The notes below the pieces were generated by a model. That model did not search any database. It was not told the DNA's origin and worked only from the letters and a program-made list of their open reading frames with translations. Shown here piece by piece: positions 1 through 13,600 of a stretch of DNA of 64,000 nt. Source of the stretch: Gymnothorax reevesii (Eukaryota > Chordata > Actinopteri > Anguilliformes > Muraenidae); NCBI GenBank assembly GCA_029721435.1, contig CM056580.1, positions 29,630,367-29,694,366 of the forward strand, read 5' to 3'. Position numbers and translations under genes: made by a program. How positions within the stretch are numbered: position 1 is the first letter of the stretch; the number at the start of each line of letters is the position of its first letter.

Positions 1-961
1 TGTGAGATGTGTGAAGCTCATACGCACGGCCTTAAATATGTCTTAAATGGCAGACAAATAGCAGACGAAAAACTTTCAGTTTTTAATATTTAAAAAAATC
101 GGGTTATAATTGTGAATTTTAGTTCAACTGCCAGAAACCTCAAGAGATGAGGTGGCAGAACGAACAAAAAACCATAGTATCCTTAACTTTGTCTAGGGAT
201 ACAACCATATTATTCACTATAGAAGGTGAATCTTTACAACAGCACATTGAATGTTGTTTTTAAATTGATGGATGATTCAGTCACAGTTTATCACAAAGTG
301 GCATGCCACAACCACTCATTTCTAAACAGCGGGGTGGATGCTCTTTTTATATGCAATATTTTGTCCTGTGCTGTTTTCAATATAATACTGGTCAAAAGTT
401 ATTTACAACTCACTGCTTTTTTTAACTTCCAGTTTCCATACCACCCCAACTTTTTCAGAAATGGGGCTGTAAAAAAATACAGGTATCCATTACTGAAACA
501 GAAATATAATCTCTGTACATGTTTAGATTAATCTGACCAAGCTCTACTTTGTCTCTGGTCTTCAATTAAAAACAGGGGAAAAACACAAAAACAAATCAGC
601 AATTGACTGCAAACATTTACAAATCAAATGTGTGACCTTTCTTTGGCAGCTACCAGGTGAAAAGGTACTTTTTGCTGTGATACTCTGACCTGAACTCCAA
701 TAAGGCAATTGACTGGTACAGGGAAGGGCACCAAAAGCCTACCAGAACAGCTCAGATGTCAAAAAGTAAAAGCTATCATCTCATTAATGGCCAGTTATTA
801 ATGTAGGCACTCATTTGGTGGCACAAATTACAAAAACAGCAGAATGTAATCATAAAGTGTGAGTCAGAGACTGTAGTCTTTAAAGACCTGATGTAAATTC
901 AAAAAAAGGTGGTGTGACAACCACCCCCAACATGGCTACATAAATTTTATTAAAAAAAAAA

Positions 962-1480
962 AAAATGCTGCTGCCGGAGAGCTCACTCGGTTAAAGCATC
1001 GCACTGCGAAGCAGAAGTGACTATCACGGCACGGGTTCAAGCCCCGGTTGTACCAACTGGCAGTGGTTGGCAGCTTTTTTAGAGAAGCGCACAATTGGCC
1101 ATTGTGCTACAGGGATGCAAATTGGGAAGGGTCTGCCGGGAAGGGTAATATACAAATGTTTTTTGTTCATTGCTTAAGCGCATCCTGTTGGTTGGAAAGG
1201 CGCTTGTCAGGAAGATTCTAAGCTTGTTCATGTGCGGGTATCCTCCGCCCTCGTTCTGAACTTGTGAGGATTCAACCAATGAGTGTATAAAGAAGCAGTG
1301 GCTGACAGGCGCACGCTTCAGAGTAGAACTGTCTTCACTCTCCTGAGTTGGCAGCACGAGGTCGCATATGAGCAAGACTTGTCCATAGTTCCCCCCAATT
1401 GGGCATTCCAGATTTGGGTGGGATTGGAGATGCCAAATTAAAAAAAAAATTATAATAATATAATAATAATAATAATTGTA
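962..1480 (+). repeat. tRNA-derived SINE-like element
   Basis: The head (about 968-1062) resembles a degenerate tRNA. It has a D-arm/A-box-like stretch (GAGCTCACTCGGTTAAAGC) and a TPsiC/B-box-like stretch (GGGTTCAAGCCCC) with a GGG/CCC stem, but the anticodon stem is poor, so it is not a functional tRNA. A body of unrelated sequence follows and ends in an A-rich (TAA)n tail at 1441-1480. The layout of tRNA head, body and simple tail is that of a SINE. It lies just downstream of the arrestin gene A stop codon, probably in or near its 3' UTR. Exact ends and target duplication are not clear. Confidence 0.55.
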
Positions 1481-1556
1481 CAATCATTCAGGTATTAAGG
1501 ACGGCAGTGGTAGCATTTCCATAGTGATTTGTGAAGTTTCAGAACGTGACCGCTCT

Positions 1557-1646
1557 CTATGCAGGAGGGCGATAGACTGGAATAGAGCAAATCACCAGAG
1601 GGAAAAGAACACTGAGATTGGTTGCATTTGGAATGCTCAGACTCAC
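1557..1646 (-). CDS. Gene A exon 6 (terminal)
   Basis: The acceptor tttacag precedes GTGAGTCTG. The exon encodes VSLSIPNATNLSVLFPLVIC and then SIPVYRPPA before TAG at 1559-1557. It matches the last strand of ARRDC arrestin-C domains (family pattern NLxxxFPLVIxTIP). It begins in phase 0, as the preceding exon requires. A longer tail could be spliced on instead of using this stop, but I see no clear donor. A minus-strand AATAAA lies at 951-946. Confidence 0.72.
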   Translation of the reverse strand: MSLSIPNATNLSVLFPLVICSIPVYRPPA

Positions 1647-4600
1647 CTGTAAACAAGCAAATACAACATCATGAGCAAAAATTACTGAAATGAAATGTGG
1701 ATGATGTCAGGAATTAATAATAAAATGAACAACAGGACACCATAAATAGTTACAACAATGAAAATGCTTACCAACAAAGAGTACTGCAACTCCAAAATCT
1801 GGCAGTTTGAGATGGTGAGGGGCACATTGGCAGGTATCTGCAGCATTTGTTGCCCCCAGACACCTGTACTATGGGGGTTGACGCACCTTCCCTCTACCTT
1901 GACAAGTTCTTTTGGTAAAATTCTGTGTGATGATCTTGAGAGAGTGTAGAAGGTCTGCGTCTGCACAAGAGCTGCCTTGGGAACGACGGTACGAGAAGTG
2001 GCATTGTCAAAGTCAGCAATGATCTGAATCATTTCTCCTGTTGAAAGCAAGTAAAGAGACAATTTGTTTGACAGTCCTTGTGCAAGAGGGTACGACATAA
2101 CTGATGGCACACCTTGTTTTTCATAGTAATCACAGAAAGGCCATATAACCTAAAATAGTATATTTTATGTCATGTTCCAGCAACAACCTGAACAAGAGAA
2201 GGTGACAATCAACATGAATGAGGCTTTAGCTCTCAGGGAAACCAGCCCAGAATGTCAAACAATGCGCTGTCCCTAGGTCTCACTTTCTTCAACACATTTC
2301 TTGACATCAATGCAAAAAAAAAAAAAAGAAAAAAAGAAAAATCAGCAATAAGTGAGCACCTGTTTTTTCAGACCCAGACAAATTGAAAGCATGATGGATG
2401 TAAACAAATTCCTTGCAGAGGTTATGATACAGTCGGTGTGAATGAAATGCTGCATTATGGAGGAGTTTAACAGTACCTGGAACATATCCCTTCCTCTCCA
2501 GACGGACAGTCATGGAGATGGGCCCTGAGGCACAGCAGAGACAGCACAACTCCTTGCTATTGGAAGCCGACAGGGGTGCCTGGATACAAAGGTGATAAGA
2601 GAGCCATCACTCCATCATAATTTATGGTTTATAGTGTGTCTGCAGTTTATAGTTTGATGAACTGGTGATTACAGAGGTGAAAAATCGACCTGGATTACTT
2701 TGGCCCATAAAGGATACACTTAAATAGTGAAACCATGAATTTCAGTGGCTCACCCGAACAAGGGTGACACACCTGAGGCATGGGATATGTGTAGTCAGTG
2801 GACTGATCGGTTTTCCTTCAGCTTGTACAAGAAAAACAGATAATAAAAAAAAGCTTGAACAGAAGGCGACCCAATCTGCAGCACCAAATCCCCAAGATAA
2901 TTCACTACCCTCAGTGATGATTGCAAGGCCATGAGGGAAGGAAAGATTCTTAAGTCAAACCCGGTGCAGCACGTATCTTGACAATGAATAGCAGCCATTT
3001 TGCACATTATCTGAACCCTTAAAACCCCATTTCTACACAAAATGCAAACATTTCACCAATTCCATCCATCCATCCATCTTGTATACCCGCTTATTCCTCA
3101 CTCGGGTCACAGGGCGAGCTGGAGCCTATCCCAGCTGACTACCCAGCAAAGACAGGGACCCACCCTGAACAGCTTGCCAATCCATCGCAGGGACATTTCA
3201 CCAATTCATTAGTTCAAAAATTACATTGAAATGTTTAACTTATTAAAGCTGCAGTTGGTAACTTGTGATTATTTGGTAAAAAATATCACAGTATCCTTTC
3301 AGCCATCAATAGTTGAAGGAGTTTGAAAGTAAATCAGAATCCGTGTTTTCCCCAGCTTCAGCATTCAGCAGTCTAAAAATTCTCCCACTCTTGTAAGCTT
3401 CAACCAATCACGACCTCTCTCTGACCTCTCTGTCCAGCTTAGTTGAGGGGCTGTTCCAAAAATGGTTAACAATTTGGGATATCAGGGGATTGAAATGAGT
3501 TGCCGAGGTTGCAACCTTTCTTCTGGATAGATAACTGGCTATAGTATTTTTTTTAATGCTTGTGTCTTCATTTTCACAATGTTGGACCTCTTTTGTAATT
3601 TGTGTAAGGGAAAAAAGAAACAATAATTTAAAACAAAATTCAGCATCATGGTTTGAGGTTTCATGATGCCATTTTTTTTTTTTTTCAGTGCTCATGTATT
3701 CACCAGTTGGCTATTAGGCTTAAATATGTTGCTCAAAAGTATAGTATTGTAGCAAATTAGGCATTTTAGCTGAGCTGAGCATTTTATTTTTAAGTCCTCA
3801 AAAGTATCCGTGTGCTAAGTTTCAGCATTCTAGCTACTTTCAAACGCTCTCCATCATGATATAGAGCAATTTTAAATGTGGCCAACTGGCGGCCATGATC
3901 GATGTCAAGTTTCGATGCCTCGGACAACTTTTAATCTGCACACCCATATGTACCTCCCCACCAAATTTCATATTGATCCCTTCGGTGTTAAGCAGAGGAG
4001 GATCAAAGTTAATAAAATTGCCGACGCACAATGCCATGAGCTCCCTTTGGTCCATTACAAGCAGGCTAAAAAAAAAATCCAAAACCAGTTGCTATGCCAA
4101 AAAAAAAAACAACAAAGATGCACACTACCAGCCAGCTGTGTTTCCTTGTTTGAATACCTAAATAGTAAGCAAGTTAGCTGTAGTTCAAACTTTATCTCAA
4201 CTCAGAAATACACACAGGTAGAGGCCTCAAGCAGTAAAGCTCAGTAAATGTCTGTCAGCAAAACTTATAAACACTACTTTGAAAGGGAAGTTATTAAAAA
4301 AGAAAACTTACTGAGGACTGAGGAGGCGCAGAAAAACATTTGGAGGAGTCATGTTATCGCATTTCCTCCACCTGATCTATATTAAAACATCAGTTAAATA
4401 ATATCAGCCCAGCGTTCGTTTATGTACCATCTGCTCGAAAAGAAGCTACAATAAAAAAAATTAAAAAAAAAAACATTGGAAAGAGTTTTCTTTCACCAAG
4501 AAACTACCGAACAAAAAGCTGCTGTCCAAACACTCAAATTCAACCACATTATTGGCGCCACTGTGACTTCAATAACCAATCTTGTTTGTGACCAACAAAT

Positions 4601-7600
4601 AAGCGTGTGCACGTTCACTGCAGAACAAAATCTGCTGTTAATAATTGCTCAGCCAGTATTTCATCTGTGTACAAACCTTGCCTTCTACACCCTAGTCAAA
4701 CTGCCAGTTTCAAATGTACATGGTAGCTATTTACGTTGGCCAAGAGTTCAGGCAGTATTTATCAGAGAACCTTTAAAAAAAAAAGGATTCTCTATGATGA
4801 AGCTCCTGGGTCATTCAATGTCAAATGTCCGAATTTCAGAGAAACTTCCCACTTGATGATCTCAGATTTGGCTGAAAAATTTAACATTTATGAAATAAAG
4901 CATTTAGTTGAGTTTGAGCTTTCTATCATGAACTATATGCGTTTTATACACAAATGTTTGAATATGCCTCTCATACCATTAAATTCTGTGCGTCCACAAA
5001 AATACCGTATTTTCAAAAATTTATTCTGAGCAAACAAAGAAGAACGCCATCATACATTTTGGATATGTTAATAACAGGTGTCTAATCTTCCAAAAACAGT
5101 CAATTTGATGTTGGTGGATGGTGTAATCTTTTTGGCATAAAATGTTTAAAATAGCACAATTTCTTTCCTCATTTCCAAGCCTTAATATTTTCTAGATTAT
5201 TTTTAAGAGAGGGGAAGAATTAGAATACAACATATTTGGGAGGCTGTATGTGTGATACCAAATCCCCGTCTTTGAAATTAGGCTTTTTACACTCCTTCAA
5301 ATATGCTTCCGCAGAGCGCAGAGTAAACTTTTCAAGCAACTTTAAGCATCCATAAATACATAATAAACTGAAGGGACACCTTTATATGTTCGTATTCCTC
5401 AAGTTATAGTAGCGTATTTTCACCCCTGAAAATTTGAAGGACTTAGCTGAAATACTTCTCTAGATATAGCCAGTGGCTTCTCAGAAATCACTGTTCAAAC
5501 AGGGCCGAACTTAGTTGCCAAAAAAAATTTTTATGACAAAACTATTAGGAGTTGAGGGCAAAATTTTTTGATTTCTCCCATTAAGAGTTGAATGCACCCG
5601 CTGGAGTTTTTTCAGCCAACTCTGAGATGGTCAAGTGGGAGCCAATTAGACAGTTGGCATGGAATGACCCTCCTAGCCTAAACATGGACTAAATTTCGTA
5701 GTGTCCCTCTAAAGACAAGACAAGTGAAAACTTGCGACTGCTAATCTGCATCACTCTGAGACCTGTCAATTGACACCAACATGACTAGATGAGACAGTGA
5801 ATTGTTTCCATGGCAACTACTCTTTGTACTTCCCCTCTCACTGCCGGTTTTCTTAATTATGTTGTTTATTTTGTCTAATATATGCGTAATTAAGATCACT
5901 TTGGGGTTCCAAAACAGCCAAATCCAAATTTATGTTAATTAGTCTGAGGGGTAACTAAACTGCCGTATGATCTGTAAAACATGTTGGGCTGCAGAGGGCG
6001 CAGACTGTAAATCCCTGATGAAAAATGGGTTGTGTTGGCTTTGGTAGTTGAGTGAAGCGCCCCCTATCAGCTGCACCCTTAACTCCCAGATTAACCCCTT
6101 ATTTTCCGGGGGTCCTAGAAAAAAGTAACAGGTCCTGAGATGTAAAAATCAGGATTTTGCCATTTGATTTAGTTATTTTTGCTATTTGCTTTTGTGGTAA
6201 CATTATATCTGTTTGGATCAAAATTTTGACACAAAGTGAAGCTTTGTCACATTAAATTCACCATTTTTGCCATATCTTTGGAACCATTTGTCCAATTGAC
6301 ATGAAACTGTGTGCAACTGCAAGGTCATGACCTCACAACGTGTCACGTGATGACATCATACCAGGTGGCGCTCTGTGATGGAAAATTACCATTTTGGCCA
6401 TATCTTCAGAACCATTTGTTCGATTGACCTGAAATTAAGTTCAAATGAAAGTCTATTCAAGGTCTATTCAAGGATTGGGAAATTGGGGGCGTTCGGGGAT
6501 AAACCCCAAAGCCGTCGCCTCCGACAGCATAAGCCTAGTTGATTTTATTTCAAAACACATATACCACCACAATAACTAATACTACGAATCAGGGCCGGCT
6601 GCAGCCTGCTTAGACTGGTGGTGCAATGAAAATAGCTGGGAAGTAGAGACATTTTCATTTTGCAGCCCACCCCAGCACCCCCCTGGATCCGGCCATGCTA
6701 CGAACAATATCAAATTATGCTACAATACTGATTCTATTATTTCAATGTTGATGCATACATTCTTATTTATTTATTTTATTTTATTTGGATCCCCATTAGC
6801 TGACGCAACATACATCAACTATTCTTCCTGGGGATCCCTCAGTACAAGTAACCATAGGAATACACAATCAAAGCATAACCTAGAACAAGAAATTTACAAA
6901 CATAAATTATCGGTAATTAGATTATGCAAACAACATACAGTATGTACAAATAACATATGACCAATAATTAAAAGCACGTAATCAGATACATAAATCTGCA
7001 TACACAAAAAAACAGCACAACCCATACAAACAAACAAACAAAGAAAAAAAAAGCAGAACAAATACCACTACATAACAAAGAAAGTTAGTCATTTAATAGT
7101 TTGGTACACTACAGTTTGGTATACTTGTGTGATCAGTCATAAGGTGTTTCTTCACCTGTTTTTTTAAAACTAACCTTACTTTGGGTTTTTGAAATGTAAC
7201 CAGGAATGAATTTCATTCTGTGATAGCTCTGTAGAGCACTGTTGTTGTCTAAAATTTGTTTTGGCTTTTAGAATAGTATATTTACCACTAACTGCATGTC
7301 TGGTGGGATATGAGTGAGTGTTTACGCTGAGTGTAAGTTGTCTACGCAAACAATCAGGAATTTTAAAATAATAAATGTCTTTTACAAAGGAGGAGATGCT
7401 TTTAACCTTGCATCTACTGTCAGCCAGTCAAGTTGGACATGCATATCGTTAGTGTTAGTTCTAATTGTACAGCCAAGGGCAACGCAAACTGCTCTACTCT
7501 GAGTTCTGAGTACTTCCTTAGATTAGTTGTAGATGTTCCCGACCACACCATCGCACAGTAATCTAATTGTGACAATACCGAAGGCTGCAGGACTAGTTTT

Positions 7601-10600
7601 TTCAAGGATGTTGTTAGGAAATGAGAGCATCTCTTAACTATGGGAATGTTTCTCCCCATCTTTTGTTACCCCAAGGAGTTTAGTCTCCTGTACTTGCTCG
7701 CAATATTATTGAGGATTAGATCCATCTGGGGACTGCAGCTTGAAGAGTGTTTCGATCCAAATAAAATGCTCTTGGTCTTAGAAATGTTTAGAACGAGTTT
7801 GTTATCAGTGATCCAGTCAAATACATTTGGCAGTTCTTCATTGAGAACCTAGGTAGTTTCCTCCACTGAAAATGCTGACATTTAAAGCGTTGAATCGTCT
7901 CCAAACATCACCTGCATTATTATTTGTACAAGCAAGTGGAAGATCATTTGTAAATATGGAAAAGAGCAAAGGCCCAAGTGATTAGCCCTGCAGAATTCCA
8001 CTGAACAGATGTCCTGTGTATGAAAAGCTACCATTAAAAAAAACCCTTTGTGTACTATTGGTTAAGTAGCTCTCTATCCATTCCAAGGATGACTGAGTAA
8101 AGCCATAACACTTAAGTTTTTCCAACAGCAAACTATGTTCAATTATGTCAAAGGCAGCACTGAAATCCAACAGTACTGCTCCAACCATGCTCTGTTGGTA
8201 AATGTCCCTTAACCGATCGTTTGTCATTTGTGAGACTGCTGTACCTGTTGAATGCCCTTCCCTGCATGCATGCTGGCAAATACTAGTTAAGTTGTTCCTG
8301 GAAAAATACCACTGTATCTGTTTGAACACAATTTTTTCCAACAGGTTGCTCATAACAGGTAACAAGCTGATTGGGAGACTGTTGGACCCAGTAAAGGCAG
8401 CACGTGTATTCTTGGGTATAGGAATTACCTTGGCCTCTTTCCAAGATTTTGGAAACATATTATTCTGAAAACTGAGATAAAAAATGTGGCATATTGGAGT
8501 GGCAATATGGTCTGCTGCTACACATAAGGGGAGAGAGAGAGTGTGTGTGTGTGTGTGTGTGTGTGATTGTGTCGACTCTTGTGTTTACTTTATGCACACA
8601 CACACATACGTGCTCTTTCTCCATACAACACAAATGGTCACAAAACCCCAGAGAGTTTTAAAAAATGTTGTGATTTTCAACAGATGTACACAATGGTGGA
8701 AGACTTAAAAAAATATATATACATGATACCAGCTAAAGGGGGATTTACATTTGAACGTACGGGCGTCTACGTGCAACTTACCTGCGAAATTTGGGAAAAA
8801 TGACTGCGTGCTCGACGTGGCGAGTACGTGACACGTGCGTGTTTTGTTGGCTGCAGGGCACGTAGAACCGCCCGTAGCAAAGAATTGGACTGCAAATTAA
8901 TTCCACGGTGCACGCAGCGATCAGTCGAAAATAGTCCACGCCAAGTACATGGCAAGTACGTCACAAGTGCGTGTGCTGTAGATATATATAGGGTTTTATG
9001 GGGAAAATTCCATTAAAATTAATTCAAAATGAATCATATATCAAGAATTTTAAAATATTTTTAATATTGTAAGCATATGAATATACACCCACGCAAGTAC
9101 CACGCACGTGGTAAGCACTTCTGTCGTCCAGGTAGCGCAAAACTGACATACTTTCCACGCACGACACTGGCGGAGCAAGCAGGTCGGACGTACGTCTCAC
9201 GCAGCGCACGCACGTGGCAAGTATTTGCACGTGCGGGTTATTTAAACCCGGTCATTTGCCAGTTCTTGAACAGTTGTGAAAATGCCACCCAGGAGATCCA
9301 AGAAATCACCAGCTTCCAGTCAGCTTTCTGCTTCCACTGCCTCCACTTCCAAGGATACCAGCACGGATGAAGATGACAAATGATGCTGAGTCCTGTTACA
9401 TCAGCATTTTTAAATAGTACCCCAACCCGCACTGGCCACGTAGAACACGTACTCCACACCCACTTGCGCCTTGTCGTCGACGTGCATGCCACTCAAGTGG
9501 CAATCACGTTACACGTGCGTGAACCCCTCCCGTACGTCTGCATTACTTGCCACTTGAATCGCGCGTGCATGTTAAGTACTCTCCACTTGCGAGCATCACG
9601 TCCCACGTGCGTGTGAAAAGGTCCCTGATCGTCACGGATTTCGCAGATCACGCCAGCTTCATGTAAGTGGCACGTATTGAACAAGTACTTACCATGTACG
9701 ACCAGAAAAATTGGCTGCGTGCGCCACGATCAGTCTGCGGGTCAGTTTTGGCCGTAGAATTCGGGTCGCCCGTAGAACACGCAGTTCACGTAGACACGCA
9801 CGATCAATTGTAAATAGCCCCTAAGTTTAACTTTAGCACTACAGTAAAAGTACTTATTTTGCAGATGAGTAGCTACTTCTCTGTTCTTCTCCACTCTCTG
9901 AAGTAATGTCAGAGAGAAAACTAGCTGATGATGGCCATGTTATCTGCCTCGGTAGCAAGACTTGTATTTATTTCACCAATACTAGACACACCAACTCTTG
10001 TAGCTGGTTGCATACGTTCATTTCAAGACAGCGTTAACGTTACCTTGAATTTGGAAAAGAGTGATGGGCGGTGCTCCCATAGATGTGAAATCATATTTGA
10101 AGTATTGCCTCCTCTGGCAGTTACTCTTCACAAGCACATTTTGCATGTGGAATATCTTTCCTCCTCCAAGCCGTGGCTGTCTGCGTTTTTTCGGTCCCTG
10201 AAAAATTCCCATAGACATGCCAAGACTCACGCATTAGATGCGAGTCTCTCCTCTAATTGGCATTCACTTTCCTGTGCCATAGTAAGCAATTATGCAATCA
10301 ACACGGACCTAAGAAATTCACTCACGGAATGCAAGTCATTGTGCATTACGTTAATCAGTTTCACGTGCATTACGGTGGATTGCGGGGGCAGATCCAGGCC
10401 TTGCTGAAGGGGGGGCACAGCAAGGAGGGGGCTCTGGGGAACCTCCCCCAGAAAAATTTGAAAAATTAATGTGCTTAAAACACATTTTCCTGGTATCTTG
10501 GGAGAAAAATCTGGCCTATCTGTTCAATGATTTTCCTCCCAAGGTTCCAAAAATTTATCTAAAAAAACTTTCAAAGTGCTGGTATAGCACAGTTTTACAT

Positions 10601-13600
10601 TAACTGACAACTTTTACCTTTACCGGAGACTTTCACTTTACTGTCAAAGTTCGTGACCTAAACCCTTTCACTGCTGTTGGCGACTTGGTCAAAATTTCAA
10701 ACAGGAGAAAATCTTGTCCAAACCCTACTGTGTTGGTATTCACTGGAAAGTTCTTGATGAGAGCTTTACAGTGAATAGCCATGTGCTATGGTTTGAGCGA
10801 TTTTTTTCAGAAATGTTGACAAAATCACCACTAGCAGTGAAATGGTTTGACCAAATGTTCCATAAAACATTGATATTATTAGTTTTTGAGTTTATATCAC
10901 ATCAAATAGCATCCAACAAAATAATTGAAGTGTATATCTAACATGCAAACCCAGTGGCTATATGCATCTGTGATTTTAGCAGATGTGAACAGATCACCAA
11001 ATCCCCCCCCTCCCTCCCATAAGAGGTCACCATTAAGAGAGAAGTCACCATTAAATTGAATTTATGCACGTGAGTGAATTTACTACTCTGGAGACAGTGG
11101 TTGGGTGGGTCCAACCACTGGGTCCAAAAATAAAAACTCTCTTATTTATATTAAAGATGCTATTTATCCTAAAGATGTCCTGAAATAAATGTAATACAAT
11201 GATGCTGTCCTATATTAAAACATAACATTGTCAACATATAAACTATTTTTTTATGGAAATATTATTATTGTTATTATATTTACATTAATGAATGTAAAGA
11301 AGAAATGTGACTTTAGGGTCATTTAGAATTTTTCAATAAGATCACTAGACTAATTGAATTGACTCACGCATTACCGTTTTACAATAATGCTCCATATCTT
11401 ACTTACAGACTTCAAAGGGAATAGAATAGCTCACTAGCTTCAGAACCGCAGAACTCGCTGGTTACAAGTTTAATGACGGGTGATTCGGAACATCAAGACA
11501 GGATTTAGGAATGGAAAATTTGGAAAGTCTTCCGGTATCCCAGGAAAAATTTTATTTGGCACCTTAAAACAAAGAATTAATACACATCAAATAGTAGGCT
11601 ATGAAAAACTGGTCCATCAGTGGGGGTCCTTTTGAAAGCTCAAGCAAATCTAAACTAAACACATGCTTGCGATAGCCTATTCAATTAATTTAATGTCAGT
11701 CTTACCGCTTCCATATCCCCCAGCAAATGAAAACAACTTGCTAAGAGGATCATCATGGCCAAACAGCAGGCCATTTTTTTTTTTGCATTTGAGAGGCTGA
11801 GCCTAAAATGTCAGTTTACTTTATTCTCGAAGCTTTTCCGCCTCTCCGTTGCTTTCTGACATTTTCGTCTGAAGTTGCAGTAGTTGAAACCCATTTGTAG
11901 ACTGTCACCGCAACATAGGACAAGCAAGGCTATTGGTTGAATAAATTTCCCAGCAAGCCTGCCTTCTAAAACTTTAGGACAAAAGCATTAAAATTATATA
12001 AACTGTACATTGCTTAAGTCCATGAATCGTTTTTTATTTCCAAGAAAAGAGTTTCTCGGTCATTCCTATCACTTCAAGCAAATATAAACAATTGGATCCA
12101 AATAAATTGGTCATGATGCTAGACAACTGGAATAATGAAGCTGAACCATTAAAAGCGGTATATAAACAGTGAAACCACTCGCCTTGCAAATAATAGGTCA
12201 AAATCACGAAGATACCCTTAAGTATTGTGAGAGTCTATTACACTTTGTTAGTCAATGGCAAGGAACCAAACTATAGTATTTATTTTCACTTCTCCGCAAA
12301 AAAAGGGGAGATCTGTCTCCGTTTCCCCACTAGTGACACAAAAATTGATTGTGACTCGGGAATTCTCATGCTTGTCTTCATGAAGACGTTTCAAACGGTC
12401 TTATTTCATTTCAACAATTTAGGCTAAACGATTATGAAACGCATGCATTCTTTGTATTGTTATGGACTATGGTGAATAAGCCTAAAAAATGCGTGAGACT
12501 TGGCATCTCTGTACAGCCGACTTCGTCTTTTTCGATGGGGGAAAAAGTTTAGGAGGTTCACCTACTTCGGCCATCACACACAGAGCACACTGACTGCTTG
12601 CACCAACAACCAGAAAGGGAGGGGTCTTGTCACTTTACGCTGCACACTGCCTGAGGGATTCCTGACCTGCACTTTCAGTCTTTGAGCAGTTTTCTAATGA
12701 GTCGTCATAGCGCAGGAGGGGTATGATGGAAAATTTTAGTAGTTTTGAAACCGTGACTTTTTAAAACCACGGTATACCTTCAAACTGGTAACTGGCCCAT
12801 GCCTAGGCCCAACATGACCAACATGACAACATTTCAAGTTATAAAAGAAAAAAAAAACATCTATTACTTTCACTAAATTACAGATGAGGACAACCCAAGC
12901 TGTTATCAGCCTCTTGTCATGGGGGTGTATCAGTGCACATATGGCATATAAAAACTAGGCCTATGCTGTCGGCGGCCAACAGCAAGGGCTATATCCCTAA
13001 CATTTCCCAATCCTCGAAGCCCCGTTTATTAGATTCCCCTTTACTAGACCTACAAAATGAGCCAAATTTAAGGTCTAGGTAAGTAACTGTTCCAGAGATA
13101 TGGTTAAAAAACTGATTTTTTCAATATATCACACGACCTGGTGGCAAACCTGGAAGTGCATACTTGCCCAAAATCTAATCAGTTCGTCCTCTTCACTAGA
13201 CCTACAATACAAGCCAAATTTGAGGTCTCTGTAAGTAATTGTTCCAGAGATATGGTTAAAAAAACTGATTTTTTCAATATATAACGCCACCTGGTGGCAC
13301 CTAGGAGTGGAGTACCAAGGAGTGCATACTTGCCCAAAATCTATCCAGTTCACCCTATGTACCATATCTACCCATACACTAAAAATGAGAAGCCAATGTA
13401 AATTATTTTGTGAGTTGTCGCGCTAACGGCTAAAATCTGCTGACGTGGCAGGGGTGGCGGATGCGGCGGTGACGGGTGAGGCGAAACAATGATATCCCCG
13501 AAACTCGTATTTCGAGGATATAAATATATGGATGTGAATCAGGTTGCAAATATCCTCAGGTCTGCGTTACAGTATGCTCTATGACAGCAATTCTTACCTT

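Noticed and set aside
968..1062. Possible tRNA gene
   Set aside because: B-box-like and D-arm-like parts are present, but the anticodon stem and acceptor stem do not pair properly and an A-rich retroposon tail follows; called a SINE head.
1682..1771. Extension of gene A exon 5 past 1772 (VSIFIVVTIYGVLLFILLLI), which looks like a membrane segment
   Set aside because: It is intron read-through: a clear GTAAGC donor precedes it, the paralogue has the same donor, and the true continuation is exon 6.
4476..5029. Open frames of 97-126 codons on plus strand
   Set aside because: No domain, low complexity, AT-driven; nothing suggests coding use.
9928..10407. 159-codon plus-strand frame
   Set aside because: It overlaps a dispersed repeat and a hAT-like remnant, has no domain, and the frame is not kept in the other repeat copy.
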